Of a DNA stretch of 64,000 bases, positions 8,499 to 18,452 are shown one piece after another. Numbering within the stretch: the stretch's first letter is position 1; the number at the start of each line of letters is the position of its first letter. The notes under the pieces were generated by a model. The model was not told the origin of the DNA. It worked only from the letters and a program-made list of their open reading frames with translations, and searched no databases. The stretch covers positions 682,001 to 746,000 of the forward strand of contig NZ_CP121687.1 in NCBI RefSeq assembly GCF_038396635.1, given 5' to 3'. Position numbers and translations under genes: made by a program. This DNA comes from Defluviitalea saccharophila. GTDB lineage: Bacteria > Bacillota > Clostridia > Lachnospirales > Defluviitaleaceae.

Positions 8499-10508
8499 TT
8501 ACTCAATTTTGAATCGAGACAAAGTACTGTTTAAGCTTCTCACCACTGACATAAGATTGTTTGCCAATATGGATAATTGTTCTGCAGAACTGGCTTGTTC
8601 CTCGCTGGTTGCTGTAACTTCTTCAATAGATGCCGCTCCTTCCTCTACTATAGCTGCAATATGTACAATCGCTTCCACCGACTGATCTTTTTGGATTTCG
8701 ATATCATTAATCTTTTTCATGACCTCTTCAATCCGCTGAATCATATTCTGCATACATTCTGCCATTCTATTAAACGCATTGTTTGTTTCAAAAACAATGG
8801 CTTTCTGCTCTTCAAAGATCTTATCGGATTCTGTAACAACTGATACAGCTCGCTTCGTTTTGCCTTGGATGTTGGTAAGAATTGAACTAATCATCCTGGT
8901 GGCTTCCTTAGTTCCCATAGCTAATTTACGGATTTCTTCTGCAACCACTGCAAAGCCTTTTCCTGTTTCTCCTGCTCTAGCTGCTTCTATAGCTGCGTTA
9001 AGCGCGAGTAAATTGGTCTGCTCACTGATGCTTTCTATCACGTTAACAACTTGAATAACTTCTTTTGTTTCGTTGCTTAACTGTTGTATTTCTCCATGAA
9101 TCGTATGAGAAGACTCTAATGCAGTCTTTGTTTTTTCATTAAGCTGTTCCATCGTATGGGATGCATAATCCCTTGAGCTTTCCGTTTCCTCAATGATATT
9201 CATAACATCTTGTATTTCTTTAATAATATGGTTGATATTTTTAGCCAGGTTCTCCATTAACATGGTAGTATGTTCAGCTTCTTTTGCTTGTACCATGGAA
9301 CCTTCTGACAATTCATTAATTGCAGAGGAAACCTGGGTCGCTGCGTTTGCTGTTTTTTCTGAAGCATTTCTAATAACCGCTGTATCTTGCTCTACTTTTT
9401 TTACTACGGTATCTGTTTCCAGAATTAAATTTCTGATATTTTCAATCATTTTATTAAAACTATCAGATAATCTTCCTATTTCATTTTTTCCTGTAATAGG
9501 ACAGGACACAACGAGATTGCCTTGTTCCACTTTTCCCATCAAATCCATAATCACTTTTAATGGATTTGAGATACTAAAGGAAATCGTCATCCCTACAATA
9601 ATAGCAATAATGATGCATAAAACGACTACTACTATGTTTCCGTGTCTAACAGCTTCCATTTCCTTCATTAAGGCTGAAACAGGTTCTTTGGTTATGATTT
9701 TCCACCCATTATTGGTCGTTGCATAGCTTATAACATAATCTGAATCTGTAAAATAGCCTGATAGATTTTCTCCATATATTTTATTTAAAAAGTCATCTTC
9801 AAGAACCGCACCTAATTTTTCTTCATCTATACTTGAAATGATTTCTTTGTTTTCATTGATTAAAGAAATCTCTCCACTGCCAAGATTGGCTTTTTCAAGG
9901 ACTGAATGGATTCCTTTACTATTAATACTGATAACTATGCCGCCAATAGGCTCACTTGTATTTATACTACGTATTTGTGTGATCAAATAAATATATTCAT
10001 AGGAATCAAATAACCCGGTGACCCACAGAGTTTTTCCATCCGAACCATTTATAAGATCTAATAATTGTTGGATTTGTTCACTTTTATTTATTGTCTTTCC
10101 CCCTGTTGAAATCGAAACAAATCCTGAACCAAAGCTTTCTCCGTTACTTTTTATAATATTAGCTGCTCTGATATGACTGTTCGAAGCTACAATCGAAATA
10201 ATATCATTATCTATTTCCCTAACAATTTTTGTTTTATCAAAGCTGCTTACGGAGTCTAAGTTTTGTAAGTTATCTATCAGTTTCATGTTAGTATTAATCA
10301 TTTTATGAATTCTTTCAAATTCTTCTATTCTAGAATCTATATTCATGGCAATCTGTTCAACCATCTTCCCAGAATAAGATCCTACTTTGTTTTTAACGGT
10401 TTGTTCAGCATTCAAATATGAAAATGTACCAACAACACTCAATGGTAAAATACTCAAAAGGATAAATGTAACAATCAGTCTTTGAGCGATTCCAATATTG
10501 TTTTTCAT
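8499..10508 (-). CDS. Methyl-accepting chemotaxis protein
   Basis: The layout of this 669-aa protein is classical: membrane segment at residues about 10-30, extracellular sensor of roughly 260 residues (Cache-like), second membrane segment ([20 protein letters not shown]), HAMP domain with P at SNPLKVIM, then the coiled-coil signalling domain. The hairpin tip, [23 protein letters not shown] in two halves, is the CheA/CheW contact. The Glu/Gln-rich flanks are methylation sites. The ligand is not predictable. An alpha-glucoside operon begins upstream, which may or may not be related. Confidence 0.93.
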   Translation of the reverse strand: MKNNIGIAQRLIVTFILLSILPLSVVGTFSYLNAEQTVKNKVGSYSGKMVEQIAMNIDSRIEEFERIHKMINTNMKLIDNLQNLDSVSSFDKTKIVREIDNDIISIVASNSHIRAANIIKSNGESFGSGFVSISTGGKTINKSEQIQQLLDLINGSDGKTLWVTGLFDSYEYIYLITQIRSINTSEPIGGIVISINSKGIHSVLEKANLGSGEISLINENKEIISSIDEEKLGAVLEDDFLNKIYGENLSGYFTDSDYVISYATTNNGWKIITKEPVSALMKEMEAVRHGNIVVVVLCIIIAIIVGMTISFSISNPLKVIMDLMGKVEQGNLVVSCPITGKNEIGRLSDSFNKMIENIRNLILETDTVVKKVEQDTAVIRNASEKTANAATQVSSAINELSEGSMVQAKEAEHTTMLMENLAKNINHIIKEIQDVMNIIEETESSRDYASHTMEQLNEKTKTALESSHTIHGEIQQLSNETKEVIQVVNVIESISEQTNLLALNAAIEAARAGETGKGFAVVAEEIRKLAMGTKEATRMISSILTNIQGKTKRAVSVVTESDKIFEEQKAIVFETNNAFNRMAECMQNMIQRIEEVMKKINDIEIQKDQSVEAIVHIAAIVEEGAASIEEVTATSEEQASSAEQLSILANNLMSVVRSLNSTLSRFKIE

Positions 10509-10624
10509 ACTTAAATTAAAATTTCTAGTTCGTTTTTTTTTTTAGGGTATATGGTGTTTTTTTCAAACTTATTTTATTAAATTTTTTGAGCATGGTATCC
10601 CCCTCGATCTTTTGTAGACAAAAT

Positions 10625-12292
10625 TTATACATCCAGTACTACAGTCTGATAAGGTTCAAGTATAATTGTTTCGTTCTCTACATTAAGACGGTCATAATTA
10701 TTGATTAAGACCTTACTATTTTGATGCAGCAAAGGCAATTCAACCTTTTTATCCTGATAATTAGCAATAATTAATAATGTCTTATCTTCCCCTTTTCTAT
10801 AGAAAGCAAGTATATTATCATATTCTTCATAAACAGGACTGAATTTTCCATATACAATTGTTTCTTTATATTCCTCATCTTTGCGGAGGCATATTAATTT
10901 TTTATAATATGAAAGTACTGAATTTTCATCGTTAATCTGACTTTCTACATTGATGTCTTTATAATTTTTATTAACCACTAGCCATGGCTTTCCGGTGGTG
11001 AAACCTGCGTTCTGGCTAGTATCCCAATGGAAAGGCGTTCTGGCATTATCACGACTGTATTTTGACACTATTTTAAGTGCCTCTTCTGGAGAATATCCAG
11101 CCTTTAATGCAACTAAATATTCATCTTTTGTACTAATATCATCAATTTCATCAATGCTTTCAAACTCATTATTAGTCATTCCAATTTCTTGTCCTTGATA
11201 AATAAACGGGATGCCCTTAAGCATTAGCTGCAATGTTGCAAGCATCTTTTTGCTCTTTTCATTACATTCCCCTTCAGGAATATAATAGCTTACACCCCTT
11301 GGCTCATCATGATTCTCTATTATATTGGACATAAATCCTATATTTTCAGTTTCTATCTTGCTTCTAAATATTACGTCTCTATATTCATTAGGGGTAACAG
11401 GCTTTCTGTCAAACCAACCTTTTTCACTTGCTCCAATAAGATGGGTACTAAAATCAAATATAGAAGAAAAATAGCCATCCTCACCGATATAATCTCTTAA
11501 CTCGTCTTCTTTATAATTAAACAATTCAGCCACAGTAAACGCATCATATTTACGGAAGGTTTTGTCTCGCATCTCTTTTAAGAAGACTCCTATGCCCTTG
11601 GCATGTTCAAGCATCTTTCCGGGACTGCAAAGCCCATCTTCTCTATCTGGAGGGAAATCTTCAAATCTCAGGTCCTTTTTTATATTGATGATGGCATCGA
11701 TTCGGAACCCAGCCAGCCCTTTGTCAAGCCACCAATTAATCATCTTATATATTTCATTTCTCAGTTTTTCATTCTCCCAATTCAAATCAGGCTGTTCTTT
11801 TGCAAACATATGCAAATAATATTTATTCGTTCCTGGTATTCTTTCCCAAGCACTGCCACCAAAATAAGATCTCCAGTTACAAGGTGGTTGATCCCCTTTG
11901 CCTTCTCTTATATAAAAGTATTGTCCATATTCACCATCGGGATCCTGTAATGCTTTTTGAAACCATTCATGTTTGTCTGAACAATGGTTTACTACCAAGT
12001 CCATTAATACATACATATTTCTTTTCTTAGCTTCTGCTAAAAGTTCATCCATATCTTCCATAGTCCCAAACCTGGGATCAATATTATAATAGTCCGATAT
12101 ATCATATCCCTGATCTACAAAAGGAGAGCAATAAATTGGAGAAAGCCAGATAATATCTACTCCCAAATCTTTGAGATAATCCAATTTATTGATTATCCCC
12201 CTTAGATCTCCTATCCCATCACCATTAGTATCCATAAAGCTCTTTGGATAAATCTGATATGCTACTTTATCATGCCACCACTTTTTCTTCAT
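10625..12292 (-). CDS. GH13 alpha-glucosidase (oligo-1,6-glucosidase family)
   Basis: The protein (555 aa) has the GH13 subfamily 31 pattern: a DTNGDGIGDLRG calcium-type loop (residues 21-32), catalytic nucleophile Asp199 in GFRIDA, acid/base Glu256 in TVAELF, and Asp329 in ENHDEPR. The residue after the nucleophile is Ala200. In this subfamily Val at that place goes with alpha-1,6 preference and Ala/Thr with alpha-1,4, so cleavage of maltose-type alpha-1,4 oligosaccharides is the better guess. No signal peptide is present, so it acts on imported sugars. It lies 28 bases downstream of the permease genes and is the last gene of the operon. Confidence 0.9.
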   Translation of the reverse strand: MKKKWWHDKVAYQIYPKSFMDTNGDGIGDLRGIINKLDYLKDLGVDIIWLSPIYCSPFVDQGYDISDYYNIDPRFGTMEDMDELLAEAKKRNMYVLMDLVVNHCSDKHEWFQKALQDPDGEYGQYFYIREGKGDQPPCNWRSYFGGSAWERIPGTNKYYLHMFAKEQPDLNWENEKLRNEIYKMINWWLDKGLAGFRIDAIINIKKDLRFEDFPPDREDGLCSPGKMLEHAKGIGVFLKEMRDKTFRKYDAFTVAELFNYKEDELRDYIGEDGYFSSIFDFSTHLIGASEKGWFDRKPVTPNEYRDVIFRSKIETENIGFMSNIIENHDEPRGVSYYIPEGECNEKSKKMLATLQLMLKGIPFIYQGQEIGMTNNEFESIDEIDDISTKDEYLVALKAGYSPEEALKIVSKYSRDNARTPFHWDTSQNAGFTTGKPWLVVNKNYKDINVESQINDENSVLSYYKKLICLRKDEEYKETIVYGKFSPVYEEYDNILAFYRKGEDKTLLIIANYQDKKVELPLLHQNSKVLINNYDRLNVENETIILEPYQTVVLDV

Positions 12293-12320
12293 CGAAGTAC
12301 CCTCCTAAATTGTATGCTAA

Positions 12321-13235
12321 TTATTTTATTGCTCCTTCTACCATGCCTCGAATAATTTGTTTCTGTGCAAATATGAACAATACGATAATCGGAAGCATTG
12401 CTAAAAAGGCTGCTGTTAATATCAAGTCCCATTGCTTAACATAAGAACCTACAAAACTGGTTACTGCAATTGGCAGTGTTTTGATTTTTCCGTTCAATCC
12501 CAGCATAAGCGATGGTAATAAGAAGTCGTTCCAAATCCAAACACCATTCAATATTAATACAGTCACTTGGATTGGCTTTAATAATGGAAACAGAATACGG
12601 AAAAATGTACTTTCCGGAGTACAGCCATCTATTAGAGCCGCTTCTTCTAACTCATAAGGTATTGCCTTAATAAATCCATGGAAAATAAATACGGACATAG
12701 AGCCCCCAAATCCAAGATATGCAAATATTAGGCCCTTGTAGCTATTGAGCATTCGGATACCTGTGAAATCAGAAAGTTCTCTAAAAGTTGATAATAGGGG
12801 CAGCATAACTACCTGGAAAGGAATGATCATGGCAGCCACAAGTGTCATAAATATAAAATTTGACCATTTCGTCTTGTTACGCACCAGAACCCATGCTGCC
12901 ATACTGGAAAAAAGCGATAACAACGTTAAGCTTGCAATCGTAATAAATATAGAATTAAAAAAAGATTTCCAGTAGTTAAAATTCCTGTTATGAATAACAT
13001 TATTCATATTTGTAAACATCTGTCCCCATCTTTCGGGCAATGCTATAGGACTAATAATAATACTTGCACTTTCTTTGGCCGAATTTATTACAACTAAGAA
13101 GAAGGGGAATAAAAAAATGAGTACGAGTATTATTGCCAAAACTTCCAGAACAAAAATACCTGCTTTTTTTGTTCCTTCTGGAATTTCTTTTATTACTGCA
13201 TTTTTAGTCGTTGTAACATTTTGTACTTTCATCAC
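12321..13235 (-). CDS. Sugar ABC transporter permease, MalG type
   Basis: The protein (304 aa) has about six membrane segments and the EAA loop EAALIDGCTPESTFFRILFP near the C-terminal third, which contacts the ATPase. The family is CUT1 (maltose/multiple sugar). GTG 13235 or ATG 13232 both follow GGAGG, and the gene overlaps the upstream permease stop by 4 bases, implying coupling. The C-terminus EGAIK is typical of MalG homologues. It forms the channel with the MalF-type partner. Confidence 0.9.
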   Translation of the reverse strand: MMKVQNVTTTKNAVIKEIPEGTKKAGIFVLEVLAIILVLIFLFPFFLVVINSAKESASIIISPIALPERWGQMFTNMNNVIHNRNFNYWKSFFNSIFITIASLTLLSLFSSMAAWVLVRNKTKWSNFIFMTLVAAMIIPFQVVMLPLLSTFRELSDFTGIRMLNSYKGLIFAYLGFGGSMSVFIFHGFIKAIPYELEEAALIDGCTPESTFFRILFPLLKPIQVTVLILNGVWIWNDFLLPSLMLGLNGKIKTLPIAVTSFVGSYVKQWDLILTAAFLAMLPIIVLFIFAQKQIIRGMVEGAIK

Positions 13236-14272
13236 ATTTCTACCTCCCTCTTCTTGCTAATAGCAACTTGAGTCAGTGAAATAGCTGCAAGAATAATAAA
13301 GAATACCACTGCCTTTGTTTGTCCCAGGGCATATTGATTTTTTGTAATTGCAGTCTTATAGATATTTAAAGCCAATAATTCGGTTGAATAAATGGATACT
13401 CCATTTAGGATACGACTTGGAGCACCATTGGTAATTGCCAGGTTTAAGTCAAATTGTTTAAAGGAATTGATAAGCGTTAAGAAAAGACATATTGTAAATG
13501 TATTTGCGATTAAAGGCATTTTAATGCGGAATAAAGTAGTTAATTTGTCTGCACCGTCTACAGCAGAAGCTTCCAGTACATCCTTTGGTACTCCTTGTAA
13601 TCCGGTAACATAAATCATCATAATATAACCCGAATACTGCCAGCTGCTTACAATAACGATTGCCAGTAAGGCAAGATTTGGATCTGTCAGCATAGAAAGG
13701 CTGCCGGGAACAAGCGCAGTAAATACTTTATTAAAAACAAACTGCCATACATAACCAAGCACGATTCCGCCAATCAGATTAGGAACGAAAAAGGCTGCTC
13801 TGTAATAATTCTTCCCTTTAACTTTCGATGTGCAAAGAAGAGCCAAAGAAAACGCTATTACATTCACCAAAACTATATTTATTAGAGAAAATATAAACGT
13901 TATAATGACCGAATACATATAATCATTAGACTTAAACATTGTAATGTAATTTTGAAGCCCTACAAAATTTTGAAACTTAATACCGTTCCAATCCGTTAAT
14001 GAATAAAACACACCGCAAACGAAAGGAATCAGTACAGTCACTGTAAATGCAAACAACAAAGGAAACAGGAATAGTACGTTTATAATCTTCTTGTGGTTTT
14101 TACTTGGCATAAAATAAAAGCCTGCCAAAACCATAACCATACCGATGATTAAAAGAGCACCTCGCATCGGATTTTCACTTCTGCTAAAATCCATGATTAA
14201 TGCAATGATTACAGCAACTATTCCGAGAACAATTGCTGCAATGGACAATACTTTCTTAAGCTTTATGTTCAA
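13232..14272 (-). CDS. Sugar ABC transporter permease, MalF type
   Basis: This 346-aa CUT1 permease has two extra N-terminal membrane segments (residues about 7-28 and 35-54) before the core. The EAA loop reads EASAVDGADKLTTLFRIKMP. It pairs with the MalG-type permease. The gene lies about 90 bases downstream of the binding-protein gene, beyond a perfect hairpin. No ATPase gene is present in the cluster, so the transporter probably uses a shared MsmX/UgpC-type ATPase encoded elsewhere. Confidence 0.9.
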   Translation of the reverse strand: MNIKLKKVLSIAAIVLGIVAVIIALIMDFSRSENPMRGALLIIGMVMVLAGFYFMPSKNHKKIINVLFLFPLLFAFTVTVLIPFVCGVFYSLTDWNGIKFQNFVGLQNYITMFKSNDYMYSVIITFIFSLINIVLVNVIAFSLALLCTSKVKGKNYYRAAFFVPNLIGGIVLGYVWQFVFNKVFTALVPGSLSMLTDPNLALLAIVIVSSWQYSGYIMMIYVTGLQGVPKDVLEASAVDGADKLTTLFRIKMPLIANTFTICLFLTLINSFKQFDLNLAITNGAPSRILNGVSIYSTELLALNIYKTAITKNQYALGQTKAVVFFIILAAISLTQVAISKKREVEM

Positions 14273-14298
14273 AGGAAATCCCCCTTTCTGTATTTTGG

Positions 14299-14345
14299 AA
14301 CTTAATTTTTCAGGCGACTAATATTGTCGCCTGAAAAATTAAGTT
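14299..14345 (-). terminator. Perfect 20-bp hairpin between binding protein and permeases
   Basis: AACTTAATTTTTCAGGCGAC (14299-14318) is exactly complementary to 14326-14345, with a 7-base loop. It lies 16 bases after the binding-protein stop. At this place such hairpins act as partial terminators or 3'-end stabilisers that raise binding protein over permeases. Confidence 0.8.
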
Positions 14346-14360
14346 TATTTATTTTAATTG

Positions 14361-15683
14361 CTATTTTAATGTACCAATTGCATTTTCCATTAAATCAACA
14401 AATCCGTTTACATCTACGTCTCCTTTTGCAAAGGATTCAAAAATTGGTCCTAAGTTGTTCATTGCAAATCCATCTGGCATTTTCGCCCAATACCATGGGT
14501 AAGTTTTTCCTGCTTGAACCCATTTCATTAAGTCTGTTGCAAGAGGTGCTGTTGGTTGTGTTGTAGTAGATTTAAATGGAGAAATCATTCCACAGTCCTG
14601 TACAAGACATTTTGCGCCTTCTTCTGTGCTTGCAAGGCTGTTTAAGAAATCTTTACATGCTTGAATATTCTTTCCTCCGTTATATACTGCCCACCATGAT
14701 GGAGCATCTGCAAGAATTCCATCTGTATCTTGTTCCATAAATGCTAATGGTGCTATTCCCATGTTAAATGTTACATTATAACTTGGAAGAGATGGGTCAA
14801 TCCAGTTACCTTGATGAACAAATACTGTTTTTCCTTGCGCCCATAATGCCAATTGATCGTCGTAAGTACCACTGATTAAAGTATTTTTATCTGCGTAGTC
14901 AAACAGTAATTTTACGAATTTAGCATATTGAGTCATACGATCTCTGTCGATTTCGCCTTTTTTTAGCATATCAATATATTTTGTATCCCCATTTTCCACA
15001 CCGGTTGAAAGATAAGAACCAAAGTTGTGGTTTGCTACAGACCACCACATTTGTCCTGCTTCTGCAGCCATAGAAGTTACAGCCACAATACCTAATTCAT
15101 CTTTCATACTGTCGAGCTTTTCAAATGCATCTTTATATGCATTAAAATTGGTTAATTTTGCTGGATCAATTCCTGCTTTGTCTAATAAGTCTTTATTATA
15201 TGTAAGTCCATAACCTTCAACTGCATATGGAAAAGCAACTACTTTGCCTTCTGGAGAAGTATATGCAACATCTGTATCTTGTACCCATGGTTCGTTACTT
15301 AAATCTTCCATGTAATCTTTCCAAATATTATAGTCTCCTTCTCCACCTATAACGAACATATCCGGCATATTGCCTGCTGCAAGATAACCTTTTAGTGTTG
15401 CACCTATATCTGCACCACCACCAATGGATTCTACAACTACTTCAACACCTGTCTTTTGTGTGTAAGCTTCCGCATACGCTTTTAGAGGTTCATCAATTTC
15501 AATCTTCCCATTAAATAGTCGAATACTTATGCCTTTGTTAGAGGTATTTGCTGTAGAAGAATTTTCTGTAGCAGTTCCAGAATCTGTTCCTGTGTTAGTA
15601 GAAGTAGTGCCTCCACAACCAACCAATAATGCTCCTGACATTGCTGTAATTAACAATGCTGAAATAAATTTCTTGAATTTCAT
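14361..15683 (-). CDS. Sugar ABC transporter substrate-binding lipoprotein
   Basis: The N-terminus MKFKKFISALLITAMSGALL ends in the lipobox LVGC, so the mature protein starts at Cys 23 and is lipid-anchored outside the membrane. A Ser/Thr/Gly linker follows, then a family 1 solute-binding fold (total 440 aa) with typical late motifs (ADAPSWWAVYNGGKN, then ACKDFLNSLAS). It feeds sugars, probably alpha-glucosides given the GH13 gene downstream, to the permeases. GGGGAGG precedes the ATG. It is the first gene of the operon, behind a LacI-type operator. Confidence 0.92.
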   Translation of the reverse strand: MKFKKFISALLITAMSGALLVGCGGTTSTNTGTDSGTATENSSTANTSNKGISIRLFNGKIEIDEPLKAYAEAYTQKTGVEVVVESIGGGADIGATLKGYLAAGNMPDMFVIGGEGDYNIWKDYMEDLSNEPWVQDTDVAYTSPEGKVVAFPYAVEGYGLTYNKDLLDKAGIDPAKLTNFNAYKDAFEKLDSMKDELGIVAVTSMAAEAGQMWWSVANHNFGSYLSTGVENGDTKYIDMLKKGEIDRDRMTQYAKFVKLLFDYADKNTLISGTYDDQLALWAQGKTVFVHQGNWIDPSLPSYNVTFNMGIAPLAFMEQDTDGILADAPSWWAVYNGGKNIQACKDFLNSLASTEEGAKCLVQDCGMISPFKSTTTQPTAPLATDLMKWVQAGKTYPWYWAKMPDGFAMNNLGPIFESFAKGDVDVNGFVDLMENAIGTLK

Positions 15684-15713
15684 AAAAACTCCTCCCCACT
15701 TTTAATAAATTGT

Positions 15714-15742
15714 TAAATATAACTTTTACGCAAAAGTTACAA
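15714..15742 (-). promoter_or_regulatory. Promoter with LacI-family operator in the spacer
   Basis: Reading leftward, TTGTAA (15742-15737) and TATTTA (15719-15714) are 17 bases apart. Covering the spacer is AACTTTTACGCAAAAGTT (15721-15738), an 18-base palindrome with central CG and one mismatched pair, the usual form of LacI-family operators. The divergently useful regulator gene lies 280 bases away at 16018-17034. Binding there would block polymerase, with release by imported sugar (inferred). Confidence 0.75.
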
Positions 15743-15919
15743 TTACGGTTATTATATTAGCACTATTATTATTGTTTTTCAAGTAGTTTTGAAAATTTAT
15801 TTAACAAAAATTATATTTTTATCTGTTTTATTACTAAGTTATTTATAAGTTTATCGCAAAACCTAAAAAAATTCAATATTATATTAATATTATTATTTTG
15901 AAAATTTATTTCTCATGAC

Positions 15920-15967
15920 AAAAAAATCAGTGCCTTAGATTGAATTCTAATGGCACTGATTTTTTTA
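15920..15967 (-). terminator. Intrinsic terminator of the LacI-type gene
   Basis: AAAAAAATCAGTGCC and GGCACTGATTTTTTT form a long stem with A and T runs on both sides, so it can work in either direction. It lies 50 bases after the regulator stop. Confidence 0.88.
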
Positions 15968-16017
15968 TCCACAAAATAATTTTATTTTAAAATCAAATAT
16001 ACTTTACGAAATAACTA

Positions 16018-17034
16018 TTAGTTAAAGTTTTTAACAGATTGTCTTATACAAAGGGAAATAGGCAAAATAATATTTTCCGCTTTTTCATTGGGATCATTAA
16101 TTAACTTCATTAATTTTGCAAAGGCTACACGGGCTTTTTGAGTAGGATTTTGGCGAACTGTGGTCAGCTTAGGGCGAACAAGAGATGCGACTGCTGCATC
16201 GTCGTAGCCTACGACTGATATGTCTTCTGGAATTCGAATGCCATTATCCATTAAATAATCCATTGCTACTACCGCACAATTATCGGAAATAAAAAACAAC
16301 GCACTAAAATCAGAAATTCGTTTCATTAACTCATCCATACATCTTTTAATACCTTCGCCGCTTTTTTCAATGAAAAATTTCTCTCCTGCTTCTTCCGGCA
16401 ACCCTGCATTTTTAATAGCTTCCTTAAATCCTCGATAGCGTTCATTATTAATTCCTATATAGTTATTTGCCAAAAATCCCATCCGCTTATGCCCGCACTC
16501 TATAAGATAATTTGTCATTTCATAGGCACCTTTATAATCTTCCAAGCCTACATTATTATACTCGTTACCATCATCATAAAAATGTCCATCAATAAAAACA
16601 AGAGGTTTTTGATACACTTCTCTTAGTTTTTGAGCATTGTCATGATTAAAACCTAAGGCAATTAATCCATCCACATTCCAGGAGGATACGAATTTTATGA
16701 TTTCATCAATATCGTCTGATATATAAATCATCATATAATATCCTGCTTTTCTAATTTCCATTTCTAATGCACCGATTAACTCCCCGGTAAAAAAGTCCTG
16801 CACCGCATTGTCTTGAATAATCCCTTTTGCATTCATCACATAGCCAATAACATTGGAACTGTTCTTTGCTAAATTAATTGCAGTCATATTAGGAATATAG
16901 TTTACCTCTTTTAATACTTTTTGAACCTTTTCTATAGTCTGTTGAGAAACCTCATTGGTTTTTCCTCGAATAACATTAGAAACTGTCGTTGGACTTACTC
17001 CAATCATTTTTGCCAATTCTTTTATAGTAATCAA
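16018..17034 (-). CDS. LacI family transcriptional repressor
   Basis: The start is TTG 17034, preceded by AAGGAG at correct spacing. It gives 338 aa, the normal LacI length, and puts the helix-turn-helix (ITIKELAKMIGVSPTTVSNV) right at the N-terminus. The frame is open for 43 more codons upstream, but these are unlike the family. The hinge helix and a periplasmic-binding-type sugar domain follow, with the closing motif SVVGYDDAAVASLVRPKLTT. The gene is upstream of the alpha-glucoside operon, whose promoter holds a matching operator, so it is the probable local repressor. Confidence 0.9.
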   Translation of the reverse strand: MITIKELAKMIGVSPTTVSNVIRGKTNEVSQQTIEKVQKVLKEVNYIPNMTAINLAKNSSNVIGYVMNAKGIIQDNAVQDFFTGELIGALEMEIRKAGYYMMIYISDDIDEIIKFVSSWNVDGLIALGFNHDNAQKLREVYQKPLVFIDGHFYDDGNEYNNVGLEDYKGAYEMTNYLIECGHKRMGFLANNYIGINNERYRGFKEAIKNAGLPEEAGEKFFIEKSGEGIKRCMDELMKRISDFSALFFISDNCAVVAMDYLMDNGIRIPEDISVVGYDDAAVASLVRPKLTTVRQNPTQKARVAFAKLMKLINDPNEKAENIILPISLCIRQSVKNFN

Positions 17035-17259
17035 CTTACCACTCCTTAACTCTTCATGCATATGATTAAACTGACCAGGATGTATAAATCTATGTACTAT
17101 TATTTCATAGAGTTTTTTAAAATGCAAATAAGAACTTGAAAGAAAATCTTTTTGATCATGCAATTCTTCTTCAAAGTGACTGTATATTTATTACATCGCA
17201 AGGAACGAATAAATCTGCTATACTTATGGGATATATTGATTGCATAGGAGAATGAATAA

Positions 17260-18315
17260 ATGTATGACTTTTCATTTCATAGACAACTCGTGAATTGGTA
17301 TAAAAAAGTTTGCCGGGTACTGCCCTGGCGTGAAAATTCTGATCCCTATAGAATTTGGCTTTCAGAAATTATGCTGCAGCAAACGCAAGTGTCAACCGTC
17401 ATAGAATATTTTAATCGTTTTATAAAATCCTATCCAAATATTGAAGCTCTCAATCAAGCCAATGAAGAAGATGTATTTAAACTTTGGGAAGGGTTAGGAT
17501 ATTATTCAAGGGCAAGAAATCTTTTAAGATGTGCCAAAACCATCGTAGAAGAATATAACGGAATATTCCCTAAAGACTTGCAGAAACTAAAAAAATTGCC
17601 GGGTATCGGACCTTATACTGCCGGTGCTATTATGAGTATCGCCTATAACGAGCCTGTGCCGGCGGTAGATGGGAATGTCATGAGAGTGATTTCAAGATAT
17701 CGTATGTTAGAGATCAATATTTCAGATACTAAAAATAGATCCGTTTTTGAAGAAGAAGTTATGGCTCTCATGGGAGGAGCTCCCAGAGAATTTAACCAAG
17801 CCCTTATGGAACTAGGAGCAACTATTTGTACGCCAAAACAGCCTAAGTGCTTAGATTGCCCTGTAAAAGAAGGGTGTAAAGCCTTTAAAAACGGGACAGC
17901 TGAACAATATCCTGTTAAATTAAAAAAGATTCAAAAAAAGGTCGTGAAAATGGCAATCATTATTTTAGAACATCAAGAAAGGATTATGATCGTTAAAAGA
18001 CCAAACACAGGATTAATGGCAAATCTCTGGGGATTTCCCTCTGTCCCATACACCGATGAGTTGCCAGAGTTTACTGTGAATCAGCATATGAAAGATGAGT
18101 TTGATTTAGAGGTGATCATTAGAGAACTAGAGGAAGGTCCTAAGCATATTTTTACCCATTTGATTTGGGAGATGCAATTGGTCAAATGTTCCCTAAAGAA
18201 TACAAAAGATACAATAAAACCCATAGAATTTCCTGAAATTCAGTGGGTAAGGCGGGAACAGCTTAAAGAATATGCCTTTCCTACGGCATTTAGAAAATTA
18301 TTTTCAATGCTATAA
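17260..18315 (+). CDS. mutY: A/G-specific adenine glycosylase MutY
   Basis: The protein (351 aa) shows Glu36 in EIMLQQTQV, the HhH motif LPGIGPYTAGA, catalytic Asp137 in PAVDGNV, and a 4Fe-4S ligand set C190-X6-C197-X2-C200-X5-C206. The C-terminal part (from about residue 228) is the NUDIX-like 8-oxoguanine recognition domain. It removes adenine mispaired with 8-oxoguanine. AGGAG lies before ATG 17260. It is transcribed away from the LacI-type gene. Confidence 0.95.
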   Translation: MYDFSFHRQLVNWYKKVCRVLPWRENSDPYRIWLSEIMLQQTQVSTVIEYFNRFIKSYPNIEALNQANEEDVFKLWEGLGYYSRARNLLRCAKTIVEEYNGIFPKDLQKLKKLPGIGPYTAGAIMSIAYNEPVPAVDGNVMRVISRYRMLEINISDTKNRSVFEEEVMALMGGAPREFNQALMELGATICTPKQPKCLDCPVKEGCKAFKNGTAEQYPVKLKKIQKKVVKMAIIILEHQERIMIVKRPNTGLMANLWGFPSVPYTDELPEFTVNQHMKDEFDLEVIIRELEEGPKHIFTHLIWEMQLVKCSLKNTKDTIKPIEFPEIQWVRREQLKEYAFPTAFRKLFSML

Positions 18316-18452
18316 TTCTACCTTCTTTATACAAAATAACTTTATTTATATAGAGTCTCCGCAAATTTTTGAGGTTAAAAAAATGTATTTTTTCCACGAA
18401 AAATACAAATTCTATATGCAAATATATTCTTCAATATTCAAGGAGGATCATG

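Noticed and set aside
9193..9726. 177-codon plus-strand frame inside the chemoreceptor gene
   Set aside because: It is antisense to a well-defined gene with no ribosome site.
17035..17163. 43-residue N-terminal extension of the LacI-type protein
   Set aside because: The TTG at 17034 has a good ribosome site and gives the family's normal start. The extension resembles no regulator.
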